Positions 32,459-43,371 of a stretch of 64,000 bases of DNA are shown here, piece by piece. The position numbers and the translations under genes are program-made. Location of the stretch: assembly GCF_037893185.1 (NCBI RefSeq), contig NZ_CP140772.1, positions 5,518,001-5,582,000 on the forward strand, given 5' to 3'. The DNA is from Chitinophaga sp. 180180018-3 (lineage in GTDB: Bacteria > Bacteroidota > Bacteroidia > Chitinophagales > Chitinophagaceae). Each line of letters starts with the position of its first letter. Position 1 is the stretch's first letter. Below the pieces are notes generated by a model. It was given only the letters and a program-made list of their open reading frames with translations. It made no database searches and was not told the DNA's origin.

Positions 32459-35260
32459 TTAATAGTTAAACAACTGCTGAATAGGGACGATAAAATCGAA
32501 CCTGTTCGAAACATTATCTACCGGATCGCTATCGAACAGATGGCTGAAACGTACACCGAATGTAAATGGCAGCGTATTTCCTATGCGGGTATCGAAATAA
32601 AGTTCGGTTCCTGCTGAAGTATACCTTGTATTGAAATTATTCTGGAAGAAGTTGGCCATACTGTAATCATAGAACAGATTAGCCCTGATGCGGCTGAAAT
32701 ACAGCAGCTGCGCAAAGCCCCAGTCGGGGTACGCAATTGGCAGGTGATAATTGGCGCCCAATTTATAGATCCGTGTATAAAGCGGCGTGTTATACCCCCT
32801 CGCATATACGAAGTTATCTGTAAAAGAATAATTAAACTGATTATCGCGCTGCTGCCAGGCGCCCTGCAGCACCAGGCTATGATTTCGCCATAGCCCTGGC
32901 AGGTACTGATCCAGGCGGGCATAAAATTGTTCTGCATAAAGCCCGGAAACTGACCGGGTATATTGAGCGGCCAGGTACTGCCCGAAATGTGTATAGATAT
33001 TCTGTGAGCCCTTCTGGCGTTGATTACTGAAAATCAGAGTATTTGAAATAAACTGCAGATCATTCCCCCGGTATTTGTTACTGAGGTAGCGGTGACGGAC
33101 ATTGTAATTAGCGCCTATATTAAGACTCCTGTTATAGATACCGGATGAGAAGTTCAGGGGAATGTTGAATCCTGCGTGTGCAGTAGCTTCATTCCAATAC
33201 ACACGATTCCGGTTCTGATCGAGTCCGTTGCGGTTAAAGGTGTAGTCGGCCCCAATATTCAGTACAGGCAGCCATCCGGCAAATGTGAATCCTGCTCCCA
33301 GATCGGAACTACCTTCATTCCTATTGTACGTATAGCCGACACTGGTAGATGTAGTACTCAGGATGTTTTCACCGATAAGAGAAATGCCGTATTCCGGATC
33401 ACTGAAAGAAGGTACCCAGCTATGAAAATTAACAGGGCGGGTAAACTGCGGATACTTTCTCACGGGCAAAGAATCGTGGGGAACTATACCGAGTATGTTT
33501 CCTCCTTCCTTAAACTGCGGCTGCAACCAGGCACTATGGTCGGTCTGGCCAACATCCACGGGTTTCGGTGAGGCGGGAAGTGCTGCCTTGTACAATTTAT
33601 ATCCTTTGACGGTAAACTCGCTGAATACCAGGCTGTCGCTGTTACTGCCCACAGCCATATGTAACGCACTGTTGCCTCTGTCGGTGACCTGATATACCTT
33701 CCGGTTGGCCAACGCCAACGCATATACGTCATTTACATCCCGGTAGCCGCTGGTAAAGTAGACGGTATCCGCTTTTACAACGGGGATACCTATCACATTA
33801 TAGGAGAATGGAGTTAGTACGGTGCTTTCTCCGGTTTGCAGCGATTGCTGCACCAGGGCCATTTCGCCGTTATTATTCCGTACCGCGCTTATCACCGACT
33901 GATCGTCGGCTGTAAACCGGGGATAGGTATAATACCAGTTTTCAGGATTGGGTAATTCTTTTTCAACACGGCTGGTAGCTGTGTTGATCAGCTGGAGGCT
34001 ATACTTCATGTTGGTAGTGGTAGCTACAGCAATTACCTGGCGGCCATTGGAGCTGATATCCGGCGAAAAGAATTTACCCCGGGGAGAAACTGTTCTTATA
34101 TGCCGGGAAACATTGTCCCATACGCGGATGACGGAGAAATCCTTCCAGCTCCAGCGGGGATCGAAGCGGGCAGCGGCCCAGGCTATGCGGCCGTTGCGAT
34201 AGCTGAAGAAATCGTCGTATACGATGCCCGGCCGAACGAGGAGTTGTTGCTTTCCGCCTGCATTGATGCTGTAAATGCCCGGTATCCTGTTCCAGGCTGC
34301 CTTCAGGACAATCCAGTTGTTGTTACCTCCGGCGTATACATACTTGTAATCTGTGACCACTTTGGCCACAGGCAATATCCCTGCAGCGGCGGTTATATCC
34401 TGACGAGCAGCATATTGCTTCCACAGCGGTTCGTATTCCGCCATGGTAGCAGCATAAAAAGCAGTAATATTTTTGCCGGTGCGTTTTTTCAGGCTATGGG
34501 ATAACGGGTAAAAAACGCCCCGGAAGCGTACGGCATCACTGGTGACATCGCGCCAGAATGTTTGCCCGTAGTGCTCCCGGCCATAGGTCGTCATCATATA
34601 ACCCAGCGGGTAATGGTCGGGAGTAAAATCGCGATACGATCCATTCCGGATCTTCATATAGCTGTACTTCTTTCCGGCCAGCGATAGTCCTCTGAAACCA
34701 TCGAAGAAGCCGGGCAGTCTGCCACGCCCCTGGGGTGATAATGCCGTTTCCATTACCACGGCATCGCCCTCCCAGAACCAATTGGGTACAGCAATATTTG
34801 TAACAGCAGCCTGTCCCAGTTCCCCACCCAGTATAGAAAACACCTTAGATACTCCCTGACGGAAGTTCATATTCTGCAATACGTGGCGGTATTCATGTAC
34901 TGCGAGCTGGTCTATCCAGTTAAGGGAGCCAAGGTCCAGCGAATTAGGAGGAGGCGCCAGATAAAATTCAGATCTAAAGGGCCCCAGTTGTACATATCCG
35001 TTGGATTGCAGGGTTTGGTTCTGTAATACGATATTCACTTTTTTCTCCCCGTTGCCAATGGATCCGCGTGTGTAACGATTCAGGTACAATACGGTATTTG
35101 CTACCCGTTCTCCCTGCAGGCTCATTCCCCGGGGGAAGATCACCCTTACCGTATCTGTATTTATCTGTTCCCATTTCAGGGAAGGCGGATTCCCTCCGAA
35201 CTGCTGTGCTGATATTGAAGAAGAAAGTGCCAGTAGGAAAATGGCGATGACAAAGCGCAT
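32459..35260 (-). CDS. outer-membrane protein with HExxH peptidase-like domain, beta-propeller and barrel
   Basis: A 933-residue exported protein (signal peptide 1-19). Residues about 20-280 resemble a gluzincin metallopeptidase: HEYRH at 122-126 and WFWEGDA with Glu164 at the spacing expected for the third zinc ligand. Residues about 290-600 show PD40/TolB-like propeller repeats (FFSPDISSNGRQVIAV; YTYPRFTADDQSVIS; DVNDVYALAL). From about 650 to the end are alternating strands of an outer-membrane barrel, closing IQQLFNY. The catalytic role is inference. The gene lies after sdaA, with an inverted-repeat element between them. Confidence 0.8.
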   Translation of the reverse strand: MRFVIAIFLLALSSSISAQQFGGNPPSLKWEQINTDTVRVIFPRGMSLQGERVANTVLYLNRYTRGSIGNGEKKVNIVLQNQTLQSNGYVQLGPFRSEFYLAPPPNSLDLGSLNWIDQLAVHEYRHVLQNMNFRQGVSKVFSILGGELGQAAVTNIAVPNWFWEGDAVVMETALSPQGRGRLPGFFDGFRGLSLAGKKYSYMKIRNGSYRDFTPDHYPLGYMMTTYGREHYGQTFWRDVTSDAVRFRGVFYPLSHSLKKRTGKNITAFYAATMAEYEPLWKQYAARQDITAAAGILPVAKVVTDYKYVYAGGNNNWIVLKAAWNRIPGIYSINAGGKQQLLVRPGIVYDDFFSYRNGRIAWAAARFDPRWSWKDFSVIRVWDNVSRHIRTVSPRGKFFSPDISSNGRQVIAVATTTNMKYSLQLINTATSRVEKELPNPENWYYTYPRFTADDQSVISAVRNNNGEMALVQQSLQTGESTVLTPFSYNVIGIPVVKADTVYFTSGYRDVNDVYALALANRKVYQVTDRGNSALHMAVGSNSDSLVFSEFTVKGYKLYKAALPASPKPVDVGQTDHSAWLQPQFKEGGNILGIVPHDSLPVRKYPQFTRPVNFHSWVPSFSDPEYGISLIGENILSTTSTSVGYTYNRNEGSSDLGAGFTFAGWLPVLNIGADYTFNRNGLDQNRNRVYWNEATAHAGFNIPLNFSSGIYNRSLNIGANYNVRHRYLSNKYRGNDLQFISNTLIFSNQRQKGSQNIYTHFGQYLAAQYTRSVSGLYAEQFYARLDQYLPGLWRNHSLVLQGAWQQRDNQFNYSFTDNFVYARGYNTPLYTRIYKLGANYHLPIAYPDWGFAQLLYFSRIRANLFYDYSMANFFQNNFNTRYTSAGTELYFDTRIGNTLPFTFGVRFSHLFDSDPVDNVSNRFDFIVPIQQLFNY

Positions 35261-35364
35261 ACCAGAGGAGAATTGACAATTAGGAATGAAGAATTAAGCA
35301 TACCATGCGGCAACTGAAACGCAATCACCATACAGTATAAACGAAAATACGAAGAAAGAATTAT

Positions 35365-35465
35365 GAATTAAGAATGTGGAATTAAGAAACAGCGCGAAGG
35401 CCTTAGCGATTAATAATTGTCCGCTAAAGTCTTCGCGCTGCTTCTTAATTCCACATTCTTAATTC
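35365..35465. repeat. intergenic inverted repeat, element A
   Basis: Arms 35365-35408 and 35422-35465 are 44 bp with three mismatches, and the loop is 13 nt. The outer arm is GAATTAAGAATGTGG plus GAATTAAG-type sequence; the inner core is CAGCGCGAAGGCCTTAGCG. The core is nearly the same as in element D. It begins 7 bp after the sdaA stop codon. Confidence 0.9.
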
Positions 35466-35471
35466 TTTCTT

Positions 35472-36899
35472 TTAGCATTCCGGCAAACTAATCGGAATAT
35501 TCACCGCCAGGCCACCATCAGAGGTTTCCTTGTATTTTGAGTTCATATCGAGGGCGGTATCCCACATGGTTTTTACGACAGCATCGAGGGATACTTTGGC
35601 CAGTTCGGGATTGCTTTGCAGGGCAAGCTGAGAGGCAGTAATGGCTTTGATGGCGCCCATAGTGTTTCTTTCTATGCAGGGTACCTGTACCAGTCCGCCG
35701 ATAGGATCGCAGGTCAGGCCGAGGTGGTGTTCCATCGCTATTTCTGCGGCCATCAGTACCTGGCGCTGGGAACCACCGAGGCATTCGGTCAGTGCAGCAG
35801 CGGCCATGGCAGAGGAGACGCCGATTTCGGCCTGGCAGCCCCCCATAGCGGCCGAAATAGTAGAGCGTTTTTTAAAGATGCTGCCTATTTCTGAAGCCGT
35901 CAGCAGGAACTGCTGGATTTTATCGTTATGGAAACCATCGCAAAATGCGATGTAATATTGTAATACCGCCGGGATTACGCCAGCTGCGCCATTGGTAGGG
36001 GCAGTTACCACCCGTCCGAAGGAGGCATTTTCTTCATTGACTGCCAGGGCGAAGCAGCTTACCCAGTCGAGGGTATAGCTGAAATGAGCGCCGCCTGCGC
36101 GGATAGCCTCTATCCAGGAGGCGTAGTCGGTATAGGAGCGTCCTTTCAGCAGTTTCTTATTAAGCTGTGCCGCTCTGCGGGCTACTTTGAGGCCTCCAGG
36201 CAAATCGCCGCCGGTATGGCAGCCACGGAAGGTGCATTCCTGCATGACTGTCCATATATGGAGCAAGCCTCGTTTCGTTTCTTCTTCTGTTCTCCAGGCC
36301 TGCTCATTTTCCATCACCAATTCGGAGATGCTATAACCGGTTTTAATGCACCATTGCAACAGCTGCTTTGCAGTATCTATCGGGAAAGGCAGATCCACCT
36401 GCCGGGCACCGCCTGCTACATCGCCTTCCTGTACTACAAATCCGCCACCGATAGAATACCAGGTAGATGCAATTTGTTCTCCATCCAGGAAAGAAACCAG
36501 GAAGGTAAGTGCATTAGGATGAAAAGGCAGGGATTCTTCAAAAAGAAAATCGATATCTTCTACAGGGTCGAAATCTATTTCATGTTTACCAGCCAGCAAC
36601 ATTCTGCGATTGCGACGCAGGTCGTTGATACTGGGGGTGATCTGGTTTACATCGAAGGTAACCGGATCTTCTCCGCAAAGGCCCAGCTGTACAGCGATAT
36701 CGGTACCGTGACCATGACCTGTTTTAGCCAGGGAGCCATACAACAATACCTGCAATTTGCCGACTGATGTTAATTTGCCTGTTTGCTCCAGCTGTTCCAG
36801 GAAACGCAGTGCAGCCCGCCAGGGGCCGAGCGTATGGGAACTGGAGGGTCCTACGCCTATTTTAAAGATATCAAATACGGAAATACATTCGTGTGCCAC
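35472..36899 (-). CDS. sdaA: L-serine ammonia-lyase (iron-sulfur type, single chain)
   Basis: Deaminates L-serine to pyruvate in the cytosol with a [4Fe-4S] cluster. The 475 residues contain the beta-domain signature [19 protein letters not shown] (about 17-35). The catalytic domain has [25 protein letters not shown] and [22 protein letters not shown], which hold the cluster cysteines. Alpha and beta parts are fused, as in E. coli SdaA. The gene is flanked by two different inverted-repeat elements (A and B), so it may be an isolated transcription unit. Confidence 0.96.
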   Translation of the reverse strand: MAHECISVFDIFKIGVGPSSSHTLGPWRAALRFLEQLEQTGKLTSVGKLQVLLYGSLAKTGHGHGTDIAVQLGLCGEDPVTFDVNQITPSINDLRRNRRMLLAGKHEIDFDPVEDIDFLFEESLPFHPNALTFLVSFLDGEQIASTWYSIGGGFVVQEGDVAGGARQVDLPFPIDTAKQLLQWCIKTGYSISELVMENEQAWRTEEETKRGLLHIWTVMQECTFRGCHTGGDLPGGLKVARRAAQLNKKLLKGRSYTDYASWIEAIRAGGAHFSYTLDWVSCFALAVNEENASFGRVVTAPTNGAAGVIPAVLQYYIAFCDGFHNDKIQQFLLTASEIGSIFKKRSTISAAMGGCQAEIGVSSAMAAAALTECLGGSQRQVLMAAEIAMEHHLGLTCDPIGGLVQVPCIERNTMGAIKAITASQLALQSNPELAKVSLDAVVKTMWDTALDMNSKYKETSDGGLAVNIPISLPEC

Positions 36900-36949
36900 T
36901 ATGATTGATTTATCTGTAAAATTAAGGGAAAAACAGGCTTTAGTTTTGA

Positions 36950-37022
36950 GCCTTTAGCAAAATGCAGCGAAGATTAACAATATATGTTTACATGTTAATC
37001 TTCGCTGCATTTTGCTAAAGGC
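36950..37022. repeat. intergenic inverted repeat, element B
   Basis: Perfect 30-bp arms (36950-36979 and 36993-37022) around a 13-nt AT-rich loop. The outer part is GCCTTTAGCAAAATG, and the core CAGCGAAGATTAACA shares the CAGCG-purine start with other elements. A TTTAGC-type flank replaces the GAATTAAG type. It lies between an FKBP gene and sdaA. Confidence 0.92.
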
Positions 37023-37035
37023 TAATAGCTGTTTA

Positions 37036-37521
37036 CTATCTGTTAGTAAACTTCTTCAGTTTTATATTGAATATCAATACAGTGTTTGGAGCCACGCTTC
37101 CCTGGCCTCTGCGACCATATCCAAACGCAGAAGGCAAAAACAGATTGATCTCTCCTCCCCTGCCGATCTTCGGAACGCCTATGGTCCAACCGGGAATTAC
37201 CTCATTCAGTCCAATATCAAGGCTATCACTTTTATCAAACTGGCTTTTATCCAGAAAAGTGCCGGTATAGGCTACTGTAACGTAAGCTGCTGCGTTGGCA
37301 GTATCTCTGGTATCTCCCCGGTTAACGATCTGATAAAAGATATTACCCGGATCGTGCTTTACATTGGTGATATTATTGGCATTCAGATAGGCCACAATCT
37401 TAGCTGAATCTGTGTTGTACTGGCCTATCACATCAAACGGAGGCGTATCATCTTTTTTCAAACAGGCAGCGAACAACAGCATAATCACTGCTGTTACGGG
37501 AAGAAGTAGTCTTCTCTTCAT
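37036..37521 (-). CDS. FKBP-type peptidyl-prolyl isomerase lipoprotein (first of pair)
   Basis: The 161 residues begin with a lipoprotein signal (MKRRLLLPVTAVIMLLFAAC) and carry an FKBP domain (about 60-160) with VTVAYTGTFLDKSQFDKSD, EVIPGWTIGVPKIGRGGEINLFLP and the FGYGRRGQGSVAPNTVLIF loop. It probably speeds prolyl isomerisation of exported proteins at the membrane. The order of key residues is close to classical FKBP, except that the usual active-site FD is QFDK. It lies 37 bp after a paralogue and is likely co-transcribed with it. Confidence 0.9.
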   Translation of the reverse strand: MKRRLLLPVTAVIMLLFAACLKKDDTPPFDVIGQYNTDSAKIVAYLNANNITNVKHDPGNIFYQIVNRGDTRDTANAAAYVTVAYTGTFLDKSQFDKSDSLDIGLNEVIPGWTIGVPKIGRGGEINLFLPSAFGYGRRGQGSVAPNTVLIFNIKLKKFTNR

Positions 37522-37558
37522 TAGGTTTTGGTTTTATACTAAATTAAAAAGTGACAAT

Positions 37559-38044
37559 TTATCTGATATCCACCAGTTCTACTTCAGAAACAAGCACAAC
37601 ATTGGGAGGAATAATGCCTGGTACCCCGGTGGGGCCATAAGCAAGGTAGGGCGGTATATACATCCGGATCTTTCCTCCGAGGGAGATCTTCTGTAGTCCG
37701 ATCTGCCAGCCGAGGATATGATTTTTGAGCATGCGGCCATCGAAATCGGTAGGCCCGACAGAGGCCCCTACTACCTGGCCGTTTAGCAATTGGTTGGTAT
37801 AATCAACAGTAACAATGGATGTTGCTTTAACAAAATGCGTACTATCCCCCGGAGAGAGGATAGTGTAAAAAAGCCCGGAAACATCTTTCTGGGCGGATAC
37901 GTTGTGAGTTCGGAGGTATTCCTGAATTTCATTCTGCCCTGCAATATCCGCCGATCTTTCTGACGGGTTGCTAACATCTTTTTTCATGCAGGCAGTTAAC
38001 AATAAAACAAAACAGGCTCCTATAATTTTGACAGCTATCTTCAT
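37559..38044 (-). CDS. FKBP-type peptidyl-prolyl isomerase lipoprotein (second of pair)
   Basis: Also 161 residues, with a lipoprotein signal (MKIAVKIIGACFVLLLTAC) and an FKBP domain (about 60-160): VTVDYTNQLLNGQVVGAS, LGWQIGLQKISLGGKIRMYIPPYLAYG. The normally conserved acidic residue after the first strand is replaced (VVGAS instead of FDSS), so isomerase activity may be reduced. It is a paralogue of the next gene by size, signal type and fold. The pair lies downstream of groL, after its strong terminator. Confidence 0.88.
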   Translation of the reverse strand: MKIAVKIIGACFVLLLTACMKKDVSNPSERSADIAGQNEIQEYLRTHNVSAQKDVSGLFYTILSPGDSTHFVKATSIVTVDYTNQLLNGQVVGASVGPTDFDGRMLKNHILGWQIGLQKISLGGKIRMYIPPYLAYGPTGVPGIIPPNVVLVSEVELVDIR

Positions 38045-38111
38045 CCACTTCTATTTACGTTCCTGTTAATAGAACGCTCAAAATATAATAAAGTTACAGG
38101 AAGTCTGGTAT

Positions 38112-38147
38112 AAAAAAACTCCTGCCGGCCGAAGCCAACAGGAGTTT
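38112..38147 (-). terminator. terminator of groSL
   Basis: A 14-bp stem (two G-U pairs) closed by a TTCG tetraloop on the minus strand, then seven T residues. It starts 22 bp after the groL stop codon. Confidence 0.93.
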
Positions 38148-38168
38148 CTATAATAATGAGACATATTA

Positions 38169-40141
<1,973 letters not shown>

Positions 40142-40235
40142 AGTAGTTTTTATTTAAAAAAGACTGTTTTAGTTAAAAATAGCTTCATCCCGTCCACGAG
40201 AATTGTGCCAAGGCGGTTTTCCGGCCAAATCGGGT

Positions 40236-40243
40236 CAAATTTA
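40236..40243 (-). promoter_or_regulatory. groSL promoter -7 element (TAAATTTG)
   Basis: Matches TAnnTTTG on the minus strand, giving a leader of about 90 nt. -33 is weak. Confidence 0.5.
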
Positions 40244-40348
40244 CAGTTCACGAAGGTATTGATGGGATTTTACACTGACAAATTCTGACAAGGAACAGGA
40301 AAAAATGACAGCACGATGGCACTAAGAGTAAATATGAAAATTTTTCTC

Positions 40349-40356
40349 TAGTTTTG
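40349..40356 (+). promoter_or_regulatory. nusB promoter -7 element (TAGTTTTG)
   Basis: Matches TAnnTTTG, 28 nt upstream of the nusB ATG. No TTTG at -33. Confidence 0.5.
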
Positions 40357-40384
40357 CGCCCTTATACCAGTTCTTTTTTATAAG

Positions 40385-41314
40385 ATGATCAGTAGAAGAA
40401 ATATCCGGGTAAAAGTGATGCAAACGCTTTATGCCCTGGAAACGATGGAGGAAAGCAGTATTAAGCCAGGCACGACTACCAGACTTTTGAATGAAAAGTT
40501 GGACCAGACCTGTCAGATCTTTACCTACTTACTTTATTCAGTGGTGCGGGTGGCGCAATATGCTGAAATTGATGCGCAGGCCCGTGCTTCCAAACACTTA
40601 CCCTCTGCCGAGGATCTGCAGGTAAACACCAAGATAGCAGGCAACGAGTTTATTTACCAGATTACCGATGATAAAGGTTTCCAGGTGAACCTGGAGCAGT
40701 GGAAAATGAAGTTGTATGTAGACGAAGACCTGATCCGGAAGCTTTACAACCAGTTGGTGGCTACGGATGTCTATAAAGCCTACATTGCAGACGGTATCCG
40801 TACCAAAGCCGGGGAAAAGGACATACTGGAATACATCTATAAAGAGATACTGGCTAAGAGCGAGCTGTTCATACAGCACATGGAAGATACCTTCCTGCAT
40901 TGGGGAGATGATGAGGAAATGATGGGTATTCTGATCAATAATTACTTTAATAAGCCTCATCTGTTCAATTTCATGCAGCTGATCAGCAAAGAGAAGCTGG
41001 ACTATGCCAGGGAGTTGCTGCTGACAGTTATCGACAAAAAAGACTATTGCCTGGAGCTGATCAAGCCTAAATTACAGAACTGGGATTCTGAGCGTATTGC
41101 AGCGGTGGATATGTTGCTGATGGAGATGGGTGTATGTGAGTTCCTGTATTTCCCGACCATCCCTACCAAAGTAACTATTAATGAATATATAGATCTGGCG
41201 AAGGCCTACAGCACTCCACAGAGTGGACAGTTCATCAACGGTATACTGGATAATATCCTGAAAGACCTTGAAAAGGAACAAATGGTTCAGAAACAGGACC
41301 GTCCGAAAAAGTAA
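40385..41314 (+). CDS. nusB: transcription antitermination protein NusB (long Bacteroidota form)
   Basis: NusB binds boxA RNA with S10 and promotes antitermination in rRNA operons. The 309 residues start MISRRNIRVKVMQTLYALE. The C-terminal NusB core contains the ERIAAVDMLLMEMGVCEFLYF and ITINEYIDLAKAYSTPQSGQFINGIL type blocks (here TKVTINEYIDLA). It is about twice the length of E. coli NusB because of an inserted middle region (about 40-190), as common in Bacteroidota. It starts the plus-strand run nusB, DUF1573, yajC, coaE. Confidence 0.92.
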   Translation: MISRRNIRVKVMQTLYALETMEESSIKPGTTTRLLNEKLDQTCQIFTYLLYSVVRVAQYAEIDAQARASKHLPSAEDLQVNTKIAGNEFIYQITDDKGFQVNLEQWKMKLYVDEDLIRKLYNQLVATDVYKAYIADGIRTKAGEKDILEYIYKEILAKSELFIQHMEDTFLHWGDDEEMMGILINNYFNKPHLFNFMQLISKEKLDYARELLLTVIDKKDYCLELIKPKLQNWDSERIAAVDMLLMEMGVCEFLYFPTIPTKVTINEYIDLAKAYSTPQSGQFINGILDNILKDLEKEQMVQKQDRPKK

Positions 41315-41351
41315 GTGGGAAAAGTTATTTTTACCTGAAAATAGCAAAACC

Positions 41352-41792
41352 ATGAAAAAACTGTTCTGTTTACTTGCCTGTGGAAGCCTGCTGATAGCGG
41401 CTTGTAACAATAATGGCGGCAGCAAAAATGCAGATGCTGCCGTGTCCGGTACCCAAAAAGCTGATTCCAGCCAGTCGGCTGCATTGACGTTTGAGGAAAA
41501 AGTGCACAACTTCGGGGATATAAAGGAAGGAGAGAAAGTGGAGTACTCCTTTAAATTCACCAATACCGGCAGCAGCCCGCTTCTGATTGAGGATGCTATT
41601 TCCAGCTGTGGTTGTACAGTGCCTGAATGGCCTAAAGAGCCTATTAAACCCGGACAAACCGGTTATATGAAAGTGATCTTCGACAGCCGGGGAAAATCGG
41701 GTTATACTGAAAAAGAAATTTCTGTTAAAATAAACAATAAAGACGGTTACGTTGTAGGACCTAAGATCCAGTGTAATATTATTACCAAATAG
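41352..41792 (+). CDS. DUF1573 lipoprotein
   Basis: The 146 residues have a lipoprotein signal (MKKLFCLLACGSLLIAAC) and a DUF1573 immunoglobulin-like domain: HNFGDIKEGEKVEYSFKFTN, then AISSCGCTVPEWPKEPIKPG with the conserved CGCT. Function is unknown; the family is usual in Bacteroidota envelopes. ATG 41352 gives the correct lipobox, and the open frame upstream overlaps nusB and is not used. It lies between nusB and yajC, in the same direction. Confidence 0.9.
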   Translation: MKKLFCLLACGSLLIAACNNNGGSKNADAAVSGTQKADSSQSAALTFEEKVHNFGDIKEGEKVEYSFKFTNTGSSPLLIEDAISSCGCTVPEWPKEPIKPGQTGYMKVIFDSRGKSGYTEKEISVKINNKDGYVVGPKIQCNIITK

Positions 41793-41821
41793 ACCGGACT
41801 TAACTATTAAATCAATTATAG

Positions 41822-42166
41822 ATGAACATCCTGAACATTTTATTAATGGCGCCTCAGGGCGGTGCCCAGGGAGGTGGAAACACATGGGTATCTTTCCTGT
41901 TTTTTGGCGGTATGATTGTCGTAATGTGGCTTTTCATGATCCGGCCGCAAACTAAAAAGGCAAAACTGCAGAAACAGTTTATAGATAATCTGAAAGAAGG
42001 CGATAAGATCGTGACCATAGCTGGTATTCATGGTAAAGTGAAGAAAATGAACGACAACAATACCCTGGTAGTAGAAGTAAGCCCAGGCACCAACTTCACT
42101 ATGGAACGTTCAGCGATCAGCATGGAATACACGCAGGCTCAGCAAAAGAGCGCAGACACTAAATAG
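41822..42166 (+). CDS. yajC: preprotein translocase subunit YajC
   Basis: Small accessory subunit of the Sec translocon that associates with SecDF. The 114 residues have one transmembrane helix (about 22-41, VSFLFFGGMIVVMWLFMIRP) followed by the conserved KKAKLQKQFIDNLKEGDKIVTIAGIHGKV. It follows the DUF1573 gene by 29 bp. secDF itself is 1.2 kb downstream on the opposite strand. Confidence 0.96.
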   Translation: MNILNILLMAPQGGAQGGGNTWVSFLFFGGMIVVMWLFMIRPQTKKAKLQKQFIDNLKEGDKIVTIAGIHGKVKKMNDNNTLVVEVSPGTNFTMERSAISMEYTQAQQKSADTK

Positions 42167-42183
42167 AGAGAATTAAAAATAGA

Positions 42184-42261
42184 GAATTAAGAATGCCAGC
42201 GGAGATAATAAACGCGAATTTTAATCATTGCGTTTACTATCTCCGCTGGCATTCTTAATTC
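42184..42261. repeat. intergenic inverted repeat, element C
   Basis: Arms 42184-42215 and 42230-42261 are 32 bp with one mismatch, and the loop is 14 nt. The outer part is GAATTAAGAATGC and the core is CAGCGGAGATAATAAACGC. Further, less perfect GAATTA-type arms extend to about 42169 and 42283. It lies between yajC and coaE. Confidence 0.9.
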
Positions 42262-42295
42262 TTCGTTCTCCATTCCTAATTCCTTATCTTGGATT

Positions 42296-42904
42296 ATGCT
42301 AAAGATTGGAATCACCGGAGGGATCGGCTCCGGTAAAAGTACCGTCAGCAAAATATTTGAATTACTGGGCGTTCCTGTTTATTATGCAGACGACAGGGCA
42401 AAGGACATTCTGATAAGTGACACCGAGCTTATTGCGCAGGTAAAGCAGCATTTCGGAGAAAGGATATATGATGAAAATGGCATGTTGGACCGCAAACAAC
42501 TGGGCAGCATTGTGTTCAACGATAAAGATAAGCTGGCCTTACTTAATTCCCTGGTACATCCGGCTACCATCCGCGATTCGGACCAATGGGCATCCCGACA
42601 GCACAGCCCCTATGTGCTCAAGGAAGCAGCGCTGCTGTTTGAGACCGAATCCTTCCATCACCTCGACAGGATCATTGGCGTATTTGCGCCGCAGCCATTG
42701 CGCGTGCACCGCGTGATGAAACGGGACAACGTTACCCGTAATGAAGTACTGACAAGGATCTACAAGCAGATTGATGAAACAATCAAGATGCGGCTGAGCG
42801 ATTTCGTGATCTATAACGATGAGCAGCATATGGTGATCCCACAGGTACTGGCACTGCATGAAAAATTGCTGGCACTGGCTGCGGAGAAGCAAGCCAGGCC
42901 CTGA
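42296..42904 (+). CDS. coaE: dephospho-CoA kinase
   Basis: Phosphorylates the ribose 3'-OH of dephospho-CoA, the last step of CoA synthesis. The 202 residues begin MLKIGITGGIGSGKSTVSKI with the Walker A loop GGIGSGKST (about 8-16). YYADDRAKDIL and the HPATIRDSDQW lid region follow. Length is normal. It is the second CoA-synthesis gene in this window (coaD at 20.3 kb). Confidence 0.96.
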   Translation: MLKIGITGGIGSGKSTVSKIFELLGVPVYYADDRAKDILISDTELIAQVKQHFGERIYDENGMLDRKQLGSIVFNDKDKLALLNSLVHPATIRDSDQWASRQHSPYVLKEAALLFETESFHHLDRIIGVFAPQPLRVHRVMKRDNVTRNEVLTRIYKQIDETIKMRLSDFVIYNDEQHMVIPQVLALHEKLLALAAEKQARP

Positions 42905-42970
42905 TTACCTGGAGGATAGCAGTACTATCCGTCAGCGCCGGTTTACCTAACTTTGAATAAAACGAGGATA

Positions 42971-43273
42971 ATGGATACAATACATCAATCCCCTGTACAG
43001 CTAACTGATACTGCAGCTACGCAGGTAAAAAAGCTATTGCAGGGAGCTGCTGAAGCCCCTTACCTGCGGGTAGGAATCAAAGGCGGCGGCTGTTCGGGAG
43101 GTGGAGTCAGCTATATTCTGGGCTTCGATGCCCGTATGGAAGATGACGATCTTTTTGAAGTGGCAGGCATTCCGGTGATCATGAAAAAAGCACATGGTAT
43201 CTACCTGATGGGGATGGAGATAGATTACCATCCCGAGCAGCAGGGATTTATTTTCAGAGAACGTAAGCCCTGA
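42971..43273 (+). CDS. HesB/IscA-like protein lacking the C-terminal Cys-Gly-Cys
   Basis: The 100 residues match the IscA/HesB/ErpA fold: APYLRVGIKGGGCSGGGVSY holds the first conserved Cys (about residue 41), followed by the central strand IPVIMKKAHGIYLMGMEIDY. Family members normally end in NPN...CGCG with two more cysteines that complete the iron or cluster site. Here the chain stops at GFIFRERKP. None of the other frames downstream restores it. A role as a full A-type carrier is therefore doubtful. ATG 42971 is preferred to the TTG at 42953. Confidence 0.85.
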   Translation: MDTIHQSPVQLTDTAATQVKKLLQGAAEAPYLRVGIKGGGCSGGGVSYILGFDARMEDDDLFEVAGIPVIMKKAHGIYLMGMEIDYHPEQQGFIFRERKP

Positions 43274-43302
43274 ACCTGAAAACAGCTTTACCCATTCAAT
43301 AG

Positions 43303-43331
43303 AAAGCCCCCTGGTAGTACCAGGGGGCTTT
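43303..43331. terminator. bidirectional terminator between the IscA-like gene and secDF
   Basis: Perfect 12-bp stem (43303-43314 with 43320-43331) with a 5-nt loop. T residues follow on the plus strand (CCTTTTTA). It lies between convergent genes. Confidence 0.9.
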
Positions 43332-43371
43332 CCTTTTTATCAAACAAATTTTCTGATCTTACCTCACACTA

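Noticed and set aside
35263..35300. A single GAATTAAG-type stretch just upstream of the outer-membrane protein gene
   Set aside because: It resembles a repeat flank but has no partner arm nearby, so it is not listed as an element; it may be a decayed fragment.
40205..40211. TTGGCAC resembling the -24 box of a sigma-54 promoter upstream of groS
   Set aside because: There is no TTGC at the -12 position, and a TAAATTTG element for the primary sigma factor lies nearby.
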